Shown piece after piece: positions 33,588-41,841 of a DNA stretch of 64,000 bases (position 1 is its first letter; the number at the start of each line of letters is the position of its first letter). The position numbers were made by a program, and so were the translations under genes. Origin of the DNA: an uncultured Anaeromusa sp. Lineage in GTDB: Bacteria > Bacillota > Negativicutes > Anaeromusales > Anaeromusaceae. The stretch is from contig NZ_OY764902.1 in assembly GCF_963668665.1 (NCBI RefSeq), positions 842,001-906,000 of the forward strand. The letters run 5' to 3'. The notes below the pieces were generated by a model. That model did no database searches and was not told the DNA's origin. It saw nothing but the letters and a program-made list of their open reading frames with translations.

Positions 33588-33919
33588 TAGCCGATACGAA
33601 CAGCGGCAGTTGTTCCTGCCGTGGCTTTAGCGGCAAAGGCAAAACCAGCTGGCGTATGGTCGGTTGCGGTCTTCGTCAATTTATTGGCAGTGTCGTCCCA
33701 ATACAGAGCGTCTCCAGCTACAAAAGCTGCAGTAGAATCCGCCGGCAGTTGGTATACACCGTCTAATCCCACCGAACCGGTAGCGCCAACCGCAATAGGC
33801 TCTTGTGCAATCCCGATGCGCGTAAGCAGAGGCACTACTTCAAGATAGGCAATGGCTTCAGCGCCTCCATTGGTATAGTCCATTACATTTCCTTTTTGTA
33901 CAAATACGGCTTCAGACAT
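33587..33919 (-). CDS. DUF2190 family capsid decoration/cement protein
   Basis: The protein has 110 residues. The pattern VQKGNVMDYTNGGAEAIAYL, VPLLTRIGIAQEPIAVGATG and VAGDALYWDDTANKLTKTAT is that of DUF2190 proteins, located next to phage capsid genes. Structural studies of relatives show trimeric cement proteins on the capsid surface. Its position immediately after the capsid gene agrees. Confidence 0.85.
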   Translation of the reverse strand: MSEAVFVQKGNVMDYTNGGAEAIAYLEVVPLLTRIGIAQEPIAVGATGSVGLDGVYQLPADSTAAFVAGDALYWDDTANKLTKTATDHTPAGFAFAAKATAGTTAAVRIG

Positions 33920-33937
33920 TACTCTTCAGCTCCTTTC

Positions 33938-35857
33938 TTATTTACCAGGATTCTTATACAGGCCGCGATAGTCGAGATTATTCACACCGTAGTCGATGTA
34001 AATTCTCCACTTCATTCCCAAGACGTCGAATGCAACTTGAGACTCAAGGGTAGGCGTCTGTACGCCATTGAGATACGTGACCTCAATCGTATCTACTAAG
34101 CCGGCGGCGGCCGCTAAATACCAAGCATCTACACTGTAAGTATCAAGCTCAGCATCGCAAATAGGCTCCAACCGTCCAGTAAACGGATTGCGCACGCCAG
34201 AATTGCTGGAAGCCGGATCCGTTACACTAACAAGCAACTGTTCTGTTTTCGTTTCCAACGCTGCCGGAATTAGAATATAACGCGGAGCAATATTGAGAGT
34301 CTCTTTGCTTCGAATATTTTTCTGCGTCCGCATAGCAGTACGGCCAGCGCCGATCGTCTCAACAGATGGCACGGCTCCTGTTGCAGCCAAATTACCACGC
34401 TGAGAAGTATAAATACCAGACGATACTAGCGTTTTATAAACCAGCTTATTGATTCCGCGATTTGCAGCTGCCGCATAACGGCTAGGAATGCGAGTCAACG
34501 CCGAAAGGTCGTCATTGATAATCGCCTGCCGAGTCAAACTGAACGAACGTCCAAAAGTCAGCACTGATTTTTTAGTGCTATCTTCCGTCACGGCATCATG
34601 CTTGAATTCCCCATTTGCCGTCATCTGCACCAATTCATCCGCCTCGGAAATACGATAATGAGTGGCCTCCTTGAAATCAGGATTGCTGCCAACACCAACC
34701 CACCGGTCAAACGTAGTTCCCGCAGCTGCATACCCCTCGCTCATGGATTTATTGGCAGCGTTAGAAAGAATACCAGCGAACTGACCAGCTCCGGTCAATG
34801 CTTCGCGGATCAGGTCTTCATCCGACATATGACGCGCCTTGCTGATCCCTTGACGCTCTACACAATCAATCATCAAATCCCGCAGGCGCATGCTGCGCAA
34901 TTCCGTAGCACCGGCCTCCGGTTTTTCAAGACGAATACCGCCGCGCAGCAAAATTGCATCCGCAGCTGCGCGTGCAAATTTAACGCTGTCTTCTTCCCCT
35001 ACTTGAGAACGTGTAGTATTCGTAGCCTGATTGTTTTCGCGCATCTGAGACAGAATGGCCGCCTGTACTTCAGAAACAGAGCGCCCCTGCTCAATATGCT
35101 CGGCAGGGTCAACACTAAAGTCGCGGCACAATGCCGTGATTTCAGAGCACCGCTGCCGCTCCGCTTGTTGTGCTGCTTGGCGCTCGGCATCGGCATTAAC
35201 TGGAGCCGGTGCTGCCGGCGGCGCTACCGCAGGCGGCGCCGTGCGAGTATCATCAGTAGTTTGGGTATTGTTTTCATTTGCCATGGTTTGTTCCTCCCCC
35301 GTTTTATCCAATCCGTAATCTTCCATTCCCCGGCCGATGCCTACGTTATCATCTGCCGGTACCGAAACAACGCTAATTTCTAGCGGCGCCCATCTCAGGG
35401 CAACATATGCGGGACCAACCACCCTTCCGCTTGTCGATGTTTTGCCGGCGGCTACTTCTTCCCAAGAATCAACCGAATAACCAACGCTGGTTCCCCGGAG
35501 AGTCTTGCTAAGAACTTTCTGCCATATGCGTTCCGATTCTTCGTCTTCGTCAAACTGCACTTCTGCGTATGCTTTTTGCTCTGTCTCGTCAACCCAAGCC
35601 CGCAGAATTTTACCGAGAACTTGATCTCGGTTATGGTTGAACAAAAGAACGCCAAGCCCATTTTCAAACCGAGATAAATTAACCGCAGTGGCGTCGATCT
35701 GTAAAACCTCCGCGCCAAACCATCGACTTACTGGCTGCTCGGAGGCGAACGACAAAACAACCGTTCGTTGCTCCTCGTTAACCGCCGATACATCAAGAAC
35801 CGCCAGTTCCCGCGTCAGGCTCTTGGGAGGCTGTCGCTTGTTGTTTTTGTTGGGCAC
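33938..35857 (-). CDS. Prohead protease-major capsid fusion protein
   Basis: This 639-residue polyprotein joins three parts. The protease domain (about 1-170) carries the likely catalytic His in LLFNHNRDQVLGKI (about 74) and Ser in KTLRGTSVGYSV (about 124). A Pro/Ala/Gln-rich, helical scaffold-like delta region (about 200-290) follows, then the HK97-fold capsid (about 300-639) with FGRSFSLTRQAIINDDLSAL and RYAAAANRGINKLVYKTLV. Self-cleavage should release the capsid protein. A strong ribosome site and in-frame ATG at residue 192 suggest a second, protease-free product. The gene overlaps the portal gene by 65 bases. Confidence 0.88.
   Translation of the reverse strand: MPNKNNKRQPPKSLTRELAVLDVSAVNEEQRTVVLSFASEQPVSRWFGAEVLQIDATAVNLSRFENGLGVLLFNHNRDQVLGKILRAWVDETEQKAYAEVQFDEDEESERIWQKVLSKTLRGTSVGYSVDSWEEVAAGKTSTSGRVVGPAYVALRWAPLEISVVSVPADDNVGIGRGMEDYGLDKTGEEQTMANENNTQTTDDTRTAPPAVAPPAAPAPVNADAERQAAQQAERQRCSEITALCRDFSVDPAEHIEQGRSVSEVQAAILSQMRENNQATNTTRSQVGEEDSVKFARAAADAILLRGGIRLEKPEAGATELRSMRLRDLMIDCVERQGISKARHMSDEDLIREALTGAGQFAGILSNAANKSMSEGYAAAGTTFDRWVGVGSNPDFKEATHYRISEADELVQMTANGEFKHDAVTEDSTKKSVLTFGRSFSLTRQAIINDDLSALTRIPSRYAAAANRGINKLVYKTLVSSGIYTSQRGNLAATGAVPSVETIGAGRTAMRTQKNIRSKETLNIAPRYILIPAALETKTEQLLVSVTDPASSNSGVRNPFTGRLEPICDAELDTYSVDAWYLAAAAGLVDTIEVTYLNGVQTPTLESQVAFDVLGMKWRIYIDYGVNNLDYRGLYKNPGK
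35282..35300 (-). promoter_or_regulatory. Internal ribosome site and ATG inside the protease-capsid gene
   Basis: GGGGGAGGAA (35,300-35,291) stands six bases before an ATG (35,284-35,282) that is in frame with the capsid part and begins MANENNTQT. Initiation here would give a 448-residue scaffold-capsid protein lacking the protease. The site is as strong as the true gene starts in this operon. Confidence 0.65.
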
Positions 35858-37352
35858 CAGAAATCACTCCTTCCGTCATGGTAATTCCATATTTTTCTTC
35901 AAGGGTCTTTTTAAAGGCAAGCTCTTTTGCTCGCTGCTCCATAACCTCTCGCCAGTCCTGACCTGTTCTGGCACATACGTTAGCCAAGTTTTCTTGTCCT
36001 GACTGTACCGCCATATCATTGGCTTTGATTTCTTTTACAGGATCAATCCAGGACCATCCGGGAGCCGTCCAGCTGTGCTTCAAATACTGAGACTTCTTCT
36101 TCCAAAAATCTGGTAGCTTTATTTCCCCAGAAAGAACCGCACTAATAATGACCTCTGTATAAACTTCGCTCAAAAGATGATCAACAAGCCACTGTTGCCA
36201 GTCCTCAAAAGTCCTTTGGTCTTCTAAATGACCTTGGCGAGCGCTCGAATAGTTAACCTGGCTCATATCACGGCTGCAGGCCTCATAGCTCAGCCCCTGA
36301 CCTGCCCCGATAAGACGTTGGTACAGCGACGCAAGCTCTTTCGCGTTAGCCGCTTGGCCGGTTGGAATAACAGAGCTAACATCATCGCCAGGCTGCAATT
36401 CCATAACGAGGCCAGGGCTTATGCGCTTCTTTTTATAACCTGTCTTAGGATCATAATCGTCATTTTTCCCACCTGTACCTGCAGCACCATTTCGCCCAAG
36501 TCCACTTCCGGAAGGAATAAGGCGCTTGATGAAAACACTGAGGCTGGCCAAGATTTTTTCTTTAATGCTTACTGCATCTAGGTACTCCTCAGTATCATTA
36601 GCGCGGGTAATAGCTGGAGCCAACTGCGACATTTCTCTAATTTGGCTCGGCATGTTTTTCCGCCATAAGGAAATAACGCGCTTAGCTTCTACCCGAACCG
36701 ACCGGCCAGTAGACCACCCGTCAGGAGTTACTTCCTTGAGGTAATAGGCTTGCGGCTTTTGGTTCTTGTCCACTTCAATTCCGTTGACAACAATATTTTC
36801 ACCAACACGAATCATCCCGCAGCTGTCTAAATCATCAACTTCCCTGGCTTGCAACTGAAACGGAAACCGCGGATTCCCTGTATAGGTTTTGATAAATAAA
36901 ATACCGCCGTCTACAACCGTACGGCGGATCGTCATTTTACATATTTCCCAAAAAGCTTGGCTAGCGGTAATGTCACAGTTCTGCTTTTTTTGCCAGTCAG
37001 TAAATACGGCTTCCATTTGCACATTAAGCTCTTCGTCTCCCGTGTCCGCCTGTACCCGAAAGCCTGTCGAAACGATATTTCTTTCTAAAACACCGATAGG
37101 ACCGCCGATAATATCGCGGTTTCGCTCGCAATCTCTTGCTTTAGCGCGGATTAAATCGCGCTGCGGCTGGTTCATTTGTTCCGATTTTGCGTTTACAGGC
37201 ATCCACCCTTCAGAGCCGCGGTCAATCCCGCCCGCCTGGTATCCTCGCATGGCGTTTCTCCATGCAACTCGCATATACCCGATTTTAGGATCTAACCAAT
37301 TTAAGGCCCGGTCGAGCATATTCATACTAGGAGACCTTTGTTTTTCCTCCAT
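35793..37352 (-). CDS. Portal protein, lambda family
   Basis: The portal has 519 residues and forms the dodecameric DNA channel at the capsid vertex. Characteristic are WRNAMRGYQAGGIDRGSEGW, ERNRDIIGGPIGVLERNIVS and VVDGGILFIKTYTGNPRFPF. QAREVDDLDSCGMIRVGENI and RLIGAGQGLSYEACSRDMSQ, with VNYSSARQGHLEDQRTFEDW, follow. Length and order equal lambda gpB-type portals. The end of the gene overlaps the start of the capsid fusion by 65 bases. Confidence 0.94.
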   Translation of the reverse strand: MEEKQRSPSMNMLDRALNWLDPKIGYMRVAWRNAMRGYQAGGIDRGSEGWMPVNAKSEQMNQPQRDLIRAKARDCERNRDIIGGPIGVLERNIVSTGFRVQADTGDEELNVQMEAVFTDWQKKQNCDITASQAFWEICKMTIRRTVVDGGILFIKTYTGNPRFPFQLQAREVDDLDSCGMIRVGENIVVNGIEVDKNQKPQAYYLKEVTPDGWSTGRSVRVEAKRVISLWRKNMPSQIREMSQLAPAITRANDTEEYLDAVSIKEKILASLSVFIKRLIPSGSGLGRNGAAGTGGKNDDYDPKTGYKKKRISPGLVMELQPGDDVSSVIPTGQAANAKELASLYQRLIGAGQGLSYEACSRDMSQVNYSSARQGHLEDQRTFEDWQQWLVDHLLSEVYTEVIISAVLSGEIKLPDFWKKKSQYLKHSWTAPGWSWIDPVKEIKANDMAVQSGQENLANVCARTGQDWREVMEQRAKELAFKKTLEEKYGITMTEGVISGAQQKQQATASQEPDAGTGGS

Positions 37353-37355
37353 AAA

Positions 37356-37562
37356 TTACCACCCTCTCGTGAATGAAGCGGCATAAATGCCTCCACTGTT
37401 TTCCTCGTTGGCAATCTCTTGCTGAATTAACCGCCGCTCCTTGTACAGTACCGTTAAATCAGCACGCCGAACCATCCGGCTCCCAAGCCGATATTCTTGC
37501 GCCCCATTTTCAATTTTTTCAATGGCAGTATTAATTTGGGACAGCTGTTCCTGCAGGGTCAA
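37356..37562 (-). CDS. Head completion protein gpW-like
   Basis: This protein of 68 residues corresponds to lambda gpW (68 residues), the small neck protein added after packaging. It contains QLSQINTAIEKIENGAQEYR and LTVLYKERRLIQQEIANEEN, the 'A...L..G.....v...g..v.y....l..L..ri..le' arrangement of the family. It sits between terL and portal, exactly as in lambda. The ATG overlaps the terL stop by four bases. Confidence 0.88.
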   Translation of the reverse strand: MTLQEQLSQINTAIEKIENGAQEYRLGSRMVRRADLTVLYKERRLIQQEIANEENSGGIYAASFTRGW

Positions 37563-39448
37563 TCAAACCACTCCCTTTCTTCGATCCACTCATCCTTATT
37601 GGAATCTTTCGATGTCGCGAATGATACCGCCGGCTGCTCATCCTCAGGCGGCAATTCTTCCAGATAGCGCATTTGCAGCAAGTCAGCTGCAAGCGCTGCG
37701 TAAACTTCAGTATCTAAATAATGGTTTTGTGCGTGTGATGTTTTAGGTACCCATGTTTCCACTTCCTTGTTCCCTTTTTTAGTTCTGATTTTATGCTCTG
37801 ATGTCAATTGATCCGCATAATCTGCATCGCAATCGGCATGCACCATAAAGCAACCCGTCCCGATCGGGCGCCGGAGCCTAGACGCAATTAAATTTTTGTA
37901 CTGGTCCGTGTCTACCACATACAAAACCTGCCCATAGGACTTTGAGTCAGGCTTATCAATAACTGTTTTTTTGTAGCGTTGGAGCATTTGTGTGGAACTG
38001 CCTTTGACCGGGACTGCCCACTCTTGATTCATAAGGCAAAAATCATACACATTTTCTGTATCAAAGCCAGAGTCAACGGCACACAAATTTACCTGCCAGC
38101 GTAGTTCTCCGTTTGAATCAGGCCAGCGGCGATTCATAATTTGCTCGATATCATCCCATGATTCAGCCATGCCATGAGCAATGTTTTGGCTGGTAATGTG
38201 CGCTCCCCAAGCTCGTATCGACCAGTACATGCGGTTTTGCTGCACGTCAACGCCGCCAGTAAGCAATTGCGCCCATTCTGGCACAACGCATTCAGGAAGA
38301 TCGGTCTGCTTTTCGAGCACGATATCGCTTTCCAATGTGGCTGCAGTATCTTCCCACGGCTCACCTAACCATGAATTCACAAAGTTCATTAGATCAGCAG
38401 GGTCATCTTTGCTGTTTAGATATTCTGCTGCCACCTGCCCAAAGGTTAACCATGGAGAATATATGGAATTGATATGAAAACCTACTGAAATGGCTTTCCC
38501 TGCAAACGAATTTTTCTGCACCCACCGCCCCGCTCTAAGCATGGCCGGTTTATGCCGATCATCAATCCTTCCTCTGCAATTTTCACATTCATAATAGGCG
38601 GAATAATATACGGCGCTAACGTCATAACTTCCGTCCTCTCTCTTGGGCCAACTAATATTTTTTAGATTAAATACCTGCTCGTGCCCGCAATGAGGACAAG
38701 GAACTTTGTATTCGTACTTGATGTCTGACTTCTCATATCCTTGATAAATCGGCCCCGTTTTAAGGGTCGGCGTGGAAATTTTAAATATTTTTTGGTTCCA
38801 CCAGTTTTTTGCACGCTCTACAACCAGCTTGATTGGACTTGCTTCTCTGCCGGCCCATTTAGGATACTTGTCTACCTCGTCCAATACGACCACTCGTGCT
38901 GACCAACTTGCTAGTGCAGCAGGTGAATGAGCTGAGCCAAACATTAAAAAACCGCCCCTAAATTTTAGGAGCGTATCTTTACTGCCATTCTCGTCATATT
39001 TTTCTGCCAGTGAAGGACAGCTCTTGAGCATTTTTTGCGCACGCATGTCCGAAAAATCTCTGCAAAGCTCGTCATCTGGCAGCACATATATAATTCTTCC
39101 CGGTTCTTGGTCAATGACATAGCCCACAATATTAAGCAATGTCTCGGTTCCAGCAATCTGCGTACACTTTATAAAATTTACTTCTTTGATTTGATCATCA
39201 TTGAAGCAATCCATTATAAACCGCATATACGGAACCATATCCGTATTCCATTGCCCTGGACGGCTAGTTTCCTCCGAGGAAAGCATGCGGTTTTTGTCTG
39301 CCCACTCACTAACCGTTAGCTTTTCCGGCGGCAAAAATGCAAGCAGAGCGCCTTTAATCGCTCTTTGTAGTGTTTGCTCCACGCTTGCCGGAACCGTATG
39401 TTCCTGTTTTCGCAAGCTGCGCAAGTCCTTTCGCAACTTCTTCATCAA
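37559..39448 (-). CDS. Terminase large subunit, GpA family
   Basis: This packaging motor and nuclease has 629 residues. The GpA N-terminal segment is LTVSEWADKNRMLSSEETSR. The ATPase region has VNFIKCTQIAGTETLLNIVG and GRIIYVLPDDELCRDFSDMR, with SARVVVLDEVDKYPKWAGRE as Walker B. A zinc-finger-like CPHCGHEQVF and CENCRGRIDD come next, then the nuclease region LLTGGVDVQQNRMYWSIRAW and NLCAVDSGFDTENVYDF. The start (TTG/ATG at 39,448/39,445) has AGAGGTTAG upstream. It overlaps the small subunit gene by about 95 bases, long but supported by the ribosome site. Confidence 0.94.
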   Translation of the reverse strand: MMKKLRKDLRSLRKQEHTVPASVEQTLQRAIKGALLAFLPPEKLTVSEWADKNRMLSSEETSRPGQWNTDMVPYMRFIMDCFNDDQIKEVNFIKCTQIAGTETLLNIVGYVIDQEPGRIIYVLPDDELCRDFSDMRAQKMLKSCPSLAEKYDENGSKDTLLKFRGGFLMFGSAHSPAALASWSARVVVLDEVDKYPKWAGREASPIKLVVERAKNWWNQKIFKISTPTLKTGPIYQGYEKSDIKYEYKVPCPHCGHEQVFNLKNISWPKREDGSYDVSAVYYSAYYECENCRGRIDDRHKPAMLRAGRWVQKNSFAGKAISVGFHINSIYSPWLTFGQVAAEYLNSKDDPADLMNFVNSWLGEPWEDTAATLESDIVLEKQTDLPECVVPEWAQLLTGGVDVQQNRMYWSIRAWGAHITSQNIAHGMAESWDDIEQIMNRRWPDSNGELRWQVNLCAVDSGFDTENVYDFCLMNQEWAVPVKGSSTQMLQRYKKTVIDKPDSKSYGQVLYVVDTDQYKNLIASRLRRPIGTGCFMVHADCDADYADQLTSEHKIRTKKGNKEVETWVPKTSHAQNHYLDTEVYAALAADLLQMRYLEELPPEDEQPAVSFATSKDSNKDEWIEEREWFD

Positions 39449-39884
39449 CTAACCTCTTTGCATCCAGGGCCAATTCCGGATACTGGGCGTTAAGTTCGGT
39501 TGCAACCCGATGCCCGATGAATAACAGCCCTTGTTTTACTCTAAGAAAGACCTCGGCCAAAGACTTTTCAACATCATCAACTGACACATATTGACCAACC
39601 TTCTCAAGTTTTTTTATTTCCTCCAGGTCCGCTTTTATTTCACGAAAACGGACATCCGCCTTTAGCTTGCGAAGTTCTGGACTTTCTTCTTTGACTTTAT
39701 CCGTTCCAAGTTTCCATTCGACGAGCTTTTTTAAATCCCAAGCGCCCCTACCTTCCTTCGGTGCGCCTCTCTTGGCCCAACCTGACAAAGTTTCCCTAGA
39801 GACGTTGAAAAATTCGCATGTCTGGGCGGTATTAAAAACAAAGGTATTCTCTACGGTTTCGTCACCTGCTGTATTTTTATTCAT
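39354..39884 (-). CDS. Terminase small subunit (Nu1-like)
   Basis: The protein has 176 residues and recognises the packaging site. A winged-helix N-terminus (FNTAQTCEFFNVSRETLSGW, followed by AKRGAPKEGRGAWDLKKLVEW) is like lambda Nu1. A long helical oligomerisation region follows (RFREIKADLEEIKKLEKVGQ, DVEKSLAEVFLRVKQGLLF). The tail is basic. It is the first gene of the structural operon. The start MNKNTA was chosen over a GTG four codons upstream because it is an ATG; the ribosome site is weak for both. Confidence 0.88.
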   Translation of the reverse strand: MNKNTAGDETVENTFVFNTAQTCEFFNVSRETLSGWAKRGAPKEGRGAWDLKKLVEWKLGTDKVKEESPELRKLKADVRFREIKADLEEIKKLEKVGQYVSVDDVEKSLAEVFLRVKQGLLFIGHRVATELNAQYPELALDAKRLVDEEVAKGLAQLAKTGTYGSGKRGANTTKSD

Positions 39885-40000
39885 GCTATTCTTCACCGCC
39901 TAGCCTGTCAGAATGTCAACCGAAAAAAACAAATTTTTGAGAGAGATTTTCCGGGGCTCGGACGACCCGTGCACCGCCTGCCCCTCCGGAAGGACCCAAA

Positions 40001-40228
40001 TTACTTCAGGCATCGCCTCGGCCCGTTCGACTTATATCCCTTACTCGTCGAATGGCAGTTACTATCGAACGGCGCTCGCATAAGGTCGGTTACGCGCACG
40101 CTCTCTGATCGCTTACGGTACGACATGCACCAATGGTCTACTATGCTAACGTCTTTACCGGCTAAGTCCCAGGCGCACTTTAATTCTGTCGTGCAGTATG
40201 CACACTTGCGATTGTTGCAGTAAACCAT
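40001..40228 (-). CDS. Small cysteine-rich protein, DUF1540-like
   Basis: The protein has 75 residues, with the start at MVYCNN because AAAGGGAGG lies seven bases upstream. The cysteines are spaced C-x4-C-x2-C-x5-C (CNNRKCAYCTTELKC), with a later Cys in DHWCMSYRK, similar to DUF1540 metal-binding domains. The C-terminus is basic and carries one more Cys near its end. It lies between the terminase small subunit and a divergent accessory gene, so it could belong to packaging or be an added gene. The stretch 39,900-40,000 between it and the terminase gene holds nothing visible. Confidence 0.6.
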   Translation of the reverse strand: MVYCNNRKCAYCTTELKCAWDLAGKDVSIVDHWCMSYRKRSESVRVTDLMRAPFDSNCHSTSKGYKSNGPRRCLK

Positions 40229-40242
40229 GGCGATGCCTCCCT

Positions 40243-40271
40243 TTGGAAAAGATAAATATACCTTCCATAAA
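40243..40271 (+). promoter_or_regulatory. Candidate promoter for the plus-strand gene at 40,326
   Basis: TTGGAA (40243-40248) and CATAAA (40266-40271) have a 17-base spacer. It lies between two divergent genes and 55 bases before the start codon. Match to consensus is four of six for each box. Confidence 0.4.
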
Positions 40272-40325
40272 CAGGTAAATAAATTCTCACGTCGAACCCT
40301 TAAAGCGGGGAAGGAGGTGAGGCCA

Positions 40326-40493
40326 ATGGCAAAGAACACTGGTGATGATTTTCGTCGTGGCGCTGTCACTAACCGCAGCCAAACACAAGCGCCAAACGGA
40401 AACTGGGTAAAGCGTGATGCTGAAACAGGACGCTTTATGGATCAAAAGACTAGCAGTAAAACTCCATTCAAAGGTGTAAGAAAAGAAGACTAA
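40326..40493 (+). CDS. Small basic hydrophilic protein in a plus-strand accessory cassette
   Basis: The protein has 55 residues, starting at MAKNTGDDFRRG behind a very strong AAGGAGGTGAGG. It reads GAVTNRSQTQAPNGNWVKRD, then AETGRFMDQKTSSKTPFKGV, and ends in RKED. The form 'N..Tg.fvkRd..TGrF.d.K....pfKGVrke' is shared with small conserved proteins seen in many bacteria and prophages, with no known function. It lies against the flow of the late operon, has its own promoter candidate and ends at a bidirectional terminator. This is a moron-like cassette between the early and packaging genes. Confidence 0.75.
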   Translation: MAKNTGDDFRRGAVTNRSQTQAPNGNWVKRDAETGRFMDQKTSSKTPFKGVRKED

Positions 40494-40500
40494 TACACCA

Positions 40501-40533
40501 AAAGAGCCGCCTGAAGCTATCAGACGGCTCTTT
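40501..40533. terminator. Terminator after the 40,326 gene
   Basis: AAAGAGCCG and CGGCTCTTT with inner CTGA/TCAG form a long stem with a 5-base loop. The flanking A and T runs allow termination in both directions, which would also separate early minus-strand transcription (gene ending 40,579) from the packaging operon. Confidence 0.8.
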
Positions 40534-40578
40534 CATATTTCTTACAGCTTATATTTTACTATAGTTCATATTGTCCTG

Positions 40579-41130
40579 TCACTGGCACGTTTCTGACATC
40601 GCGCTGAGCCCGTCAATGCCGAAGATTAGGGCACTTAGCTTTTCACTTGCGGCATTTATGTCACGGTAGATGGTTCTTGTATCAACAGATTCATCCGTCG
40701 CAATCTGCTCAACAGAAACGCCATCAAAGTATCTTGCCCGCAGAGTACGATATCTACGCATGTCCTCTTCCTTGCCAGTTCCCTGGCAATAAGCCTCGTA
40801 TATCTTCGTCATAGTCTCAATGTGCTCCAGTATGATTCGGGTCCTGGTCGCCGATCGTTTGATGCTCTGGATATACGTCTCATTGTCCAAGTTCTCAAGA
40901 TTGTCCAACAGATCAATCGCATTAGCTGGCTCATCCAACTGCTTCACGCTATAGATTGACTGGTCGCTATGTTCCCGCAGAAGCGGATAATTCTTGAGCA
41001 GCAGCCGTGTATTCCGTAAGCGCCGGTCATGCCTGGATTTTACCTGTTTTCGCTTCTCCCTTTCCAGGGCTTTAAGGGTAGCGTCTACGGCAGTTGTTGC
41101 GGCTAATTTTATTACTTCGTCTTTAGTCAT
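40579..41130 (-). CDS. Sigma-factor-like late transcription regulator (ArpU/RinA-like)
   Basis: The protein has 183 residues. The N-terminal half is basic and helical (EREKRKQVKSRHDRRLRNTR), and the C-terminal half has a sigma region 4-like helix-turn-helix: RYRTLRARYFDGVSVEQIAT, then DESVDTRTIYRDINAASEKL. This size and position, last gene of the early operon before the terminase genes, fit the phage late-gene activators of the ArpU/RinA/DUF1492 group. If so it would switch on the packaging operon, whose promoter must lie downstream. The activity is inferred. Confidence 0.7.
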   Translation of the reverse strand: MTKDEVIKLAATTAVDATLKALEREKRKQVKSRHDRRLRNTRLLLKNYPLLREHSDQSIYSVKQLDEPANAIDLLDNLENLDNETYIQSIKRSATRTRIILEHIETMTKIYEAYCQGTGKEEDMRRYRTLRARYFDGVSVEQIATDESVDTRTIYRDINAASEKLSALIFGIDGLSAMSETCQ

Positions 41131-41133
41131 ACA

Positions 41134-41217
41134 TCACGATCCTCCCGTCCCCTTATCGTAAATCCTGCGCAGAAGTTTCCGCACTAGCATCCGCAGAAAG
41201 TACTGCTCCTTAGTCAT
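41134..41217 (-). CDS. 27-residue basic micro-protein
   Basis: An ATG overlapping the preceding stop (ATGACTAA) with GGGAGG five bases upstream opens a 27-codon frame, MTKEQYFLRMLVRKLLRRIY followed by DKGTGGS. It ends seven bases before the sigma-like gene's upstream ribosome site region and may mainly serve translational coupling. Whether the peptide has a role is unknown. Confidence 0.4.
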   Translation of the reverse strand: MTKEQYFLRMLVRKLLRRIYDKGTGGS

Positions 41218-41374
41218 TTGGCCTCCCTCTCAGCGCCCGCTGCGCCAGTTGATAGATTAGTTTTTCGTCTTCGCTGCCCTGTTTGTTAGAGAGCTCCATG
41301 ATTTCGGTAAGAGCCTCAGTCAGGTCCAGTATCCGCAAGACGTGCTGCCGGATTACTTGCTCGGTGGTCATCAT
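41210..41374 (-). CDS. Small helical hypothetical phage protein
   Basis: The protein has 54 residues, starting at MMTTEQV after GGAGG. It is almost wholly helical (QHVLRILDLTEALTEIMELS) and ends in RALRGRPND. It overlaps both neighbours. No family recognised; small helical proteins of this kind fill the region before the late regulator in many phages. Confidence 0.5.
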   Translation of the reverse strand: MMTTEQVIRQHVLRILDLTEALTEIMELSNKQGSEDEKLIYQLAQRALRGRPND

Positions 41375-41841
41375 GTTTGGCGCCTCCATTGAGCAAGGGC
41401 ACTCATAGCCCAAACCGCTTCTTCTGTTGGAATTATTTCTCCGCCGAGGTCCATTCGTTGTGCTGAAATTCGCTCCAGCGCGTCAACCACCTTCTGCACA
41501 CGTTCGGCGGCTTCTGCCGGAGTAGCAGATAGAGCCTCCTTCGCCGACTCAAGCAACCACGCTAAGTTTGCCTGCGAACCATAGTTATTAATTTCATCAC
41601 GCACACGAAACAGCGCCCCACGCAGCACAGCCACCTGCGCCAAGGCGGCGTCGCGCTCCTTCCGCAAGGCTTTCAATTCATCATCTTGCATTTCACGCAA
41701 TACCTCATTATTGGGCTCCCAATCATCGCAGGTAGCAGACAGATCTTCTATCACTTCTTCGGTAATATCGCAGCGGTCTTTATATATAATACTTTCAACA
41801 CGTCCGGCGCAATTGCCGCATGTCTTCTTATACTCGCTCAT
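41371..41841 (-). CDS. Hypothetical phage protein with an N-terminal cysteine motif
   Basis: The protein has 156 residues, with the start at MSEYKKT because AGGAGG lies seven bases upstream. An N-terminal metal-site candidate CGNCAGRV is followed by two further cysteines (KDRCDITEEV and SATCDDWEPN). The middle is a coiled coil (DDELKALRKERDAALAQVAV) and the end is rich in Ala and Glu. The combination 'C..C......C' with a coiled coil is frequent in phage 'DUF551/Lar-like' small proteins, but I cannot name it. Confidence 0.5.
   Translation of the reverse strand: MSEYKKTCGNCAGRVESIIYKDRCDITEEVIEDLSATCDDWEPNNEVLREMQDDELKALRKERDAALAQVAVLRGALFRVRDEINNYGSQANLAWLLESAKEALSATPAEAAERVQKVVDALERISAQRMDLGGEIIPTEEAVWAMSALAQWRRQT

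Noticed and set aside
40229..40369. Longer N-terminus for the cysteine-rich gene at 40,001
   Set aside because: The extension overlaps the divergent promoter and ribosome site of the plus-strand gene; a strong ribosome site marks the start at 40,228.
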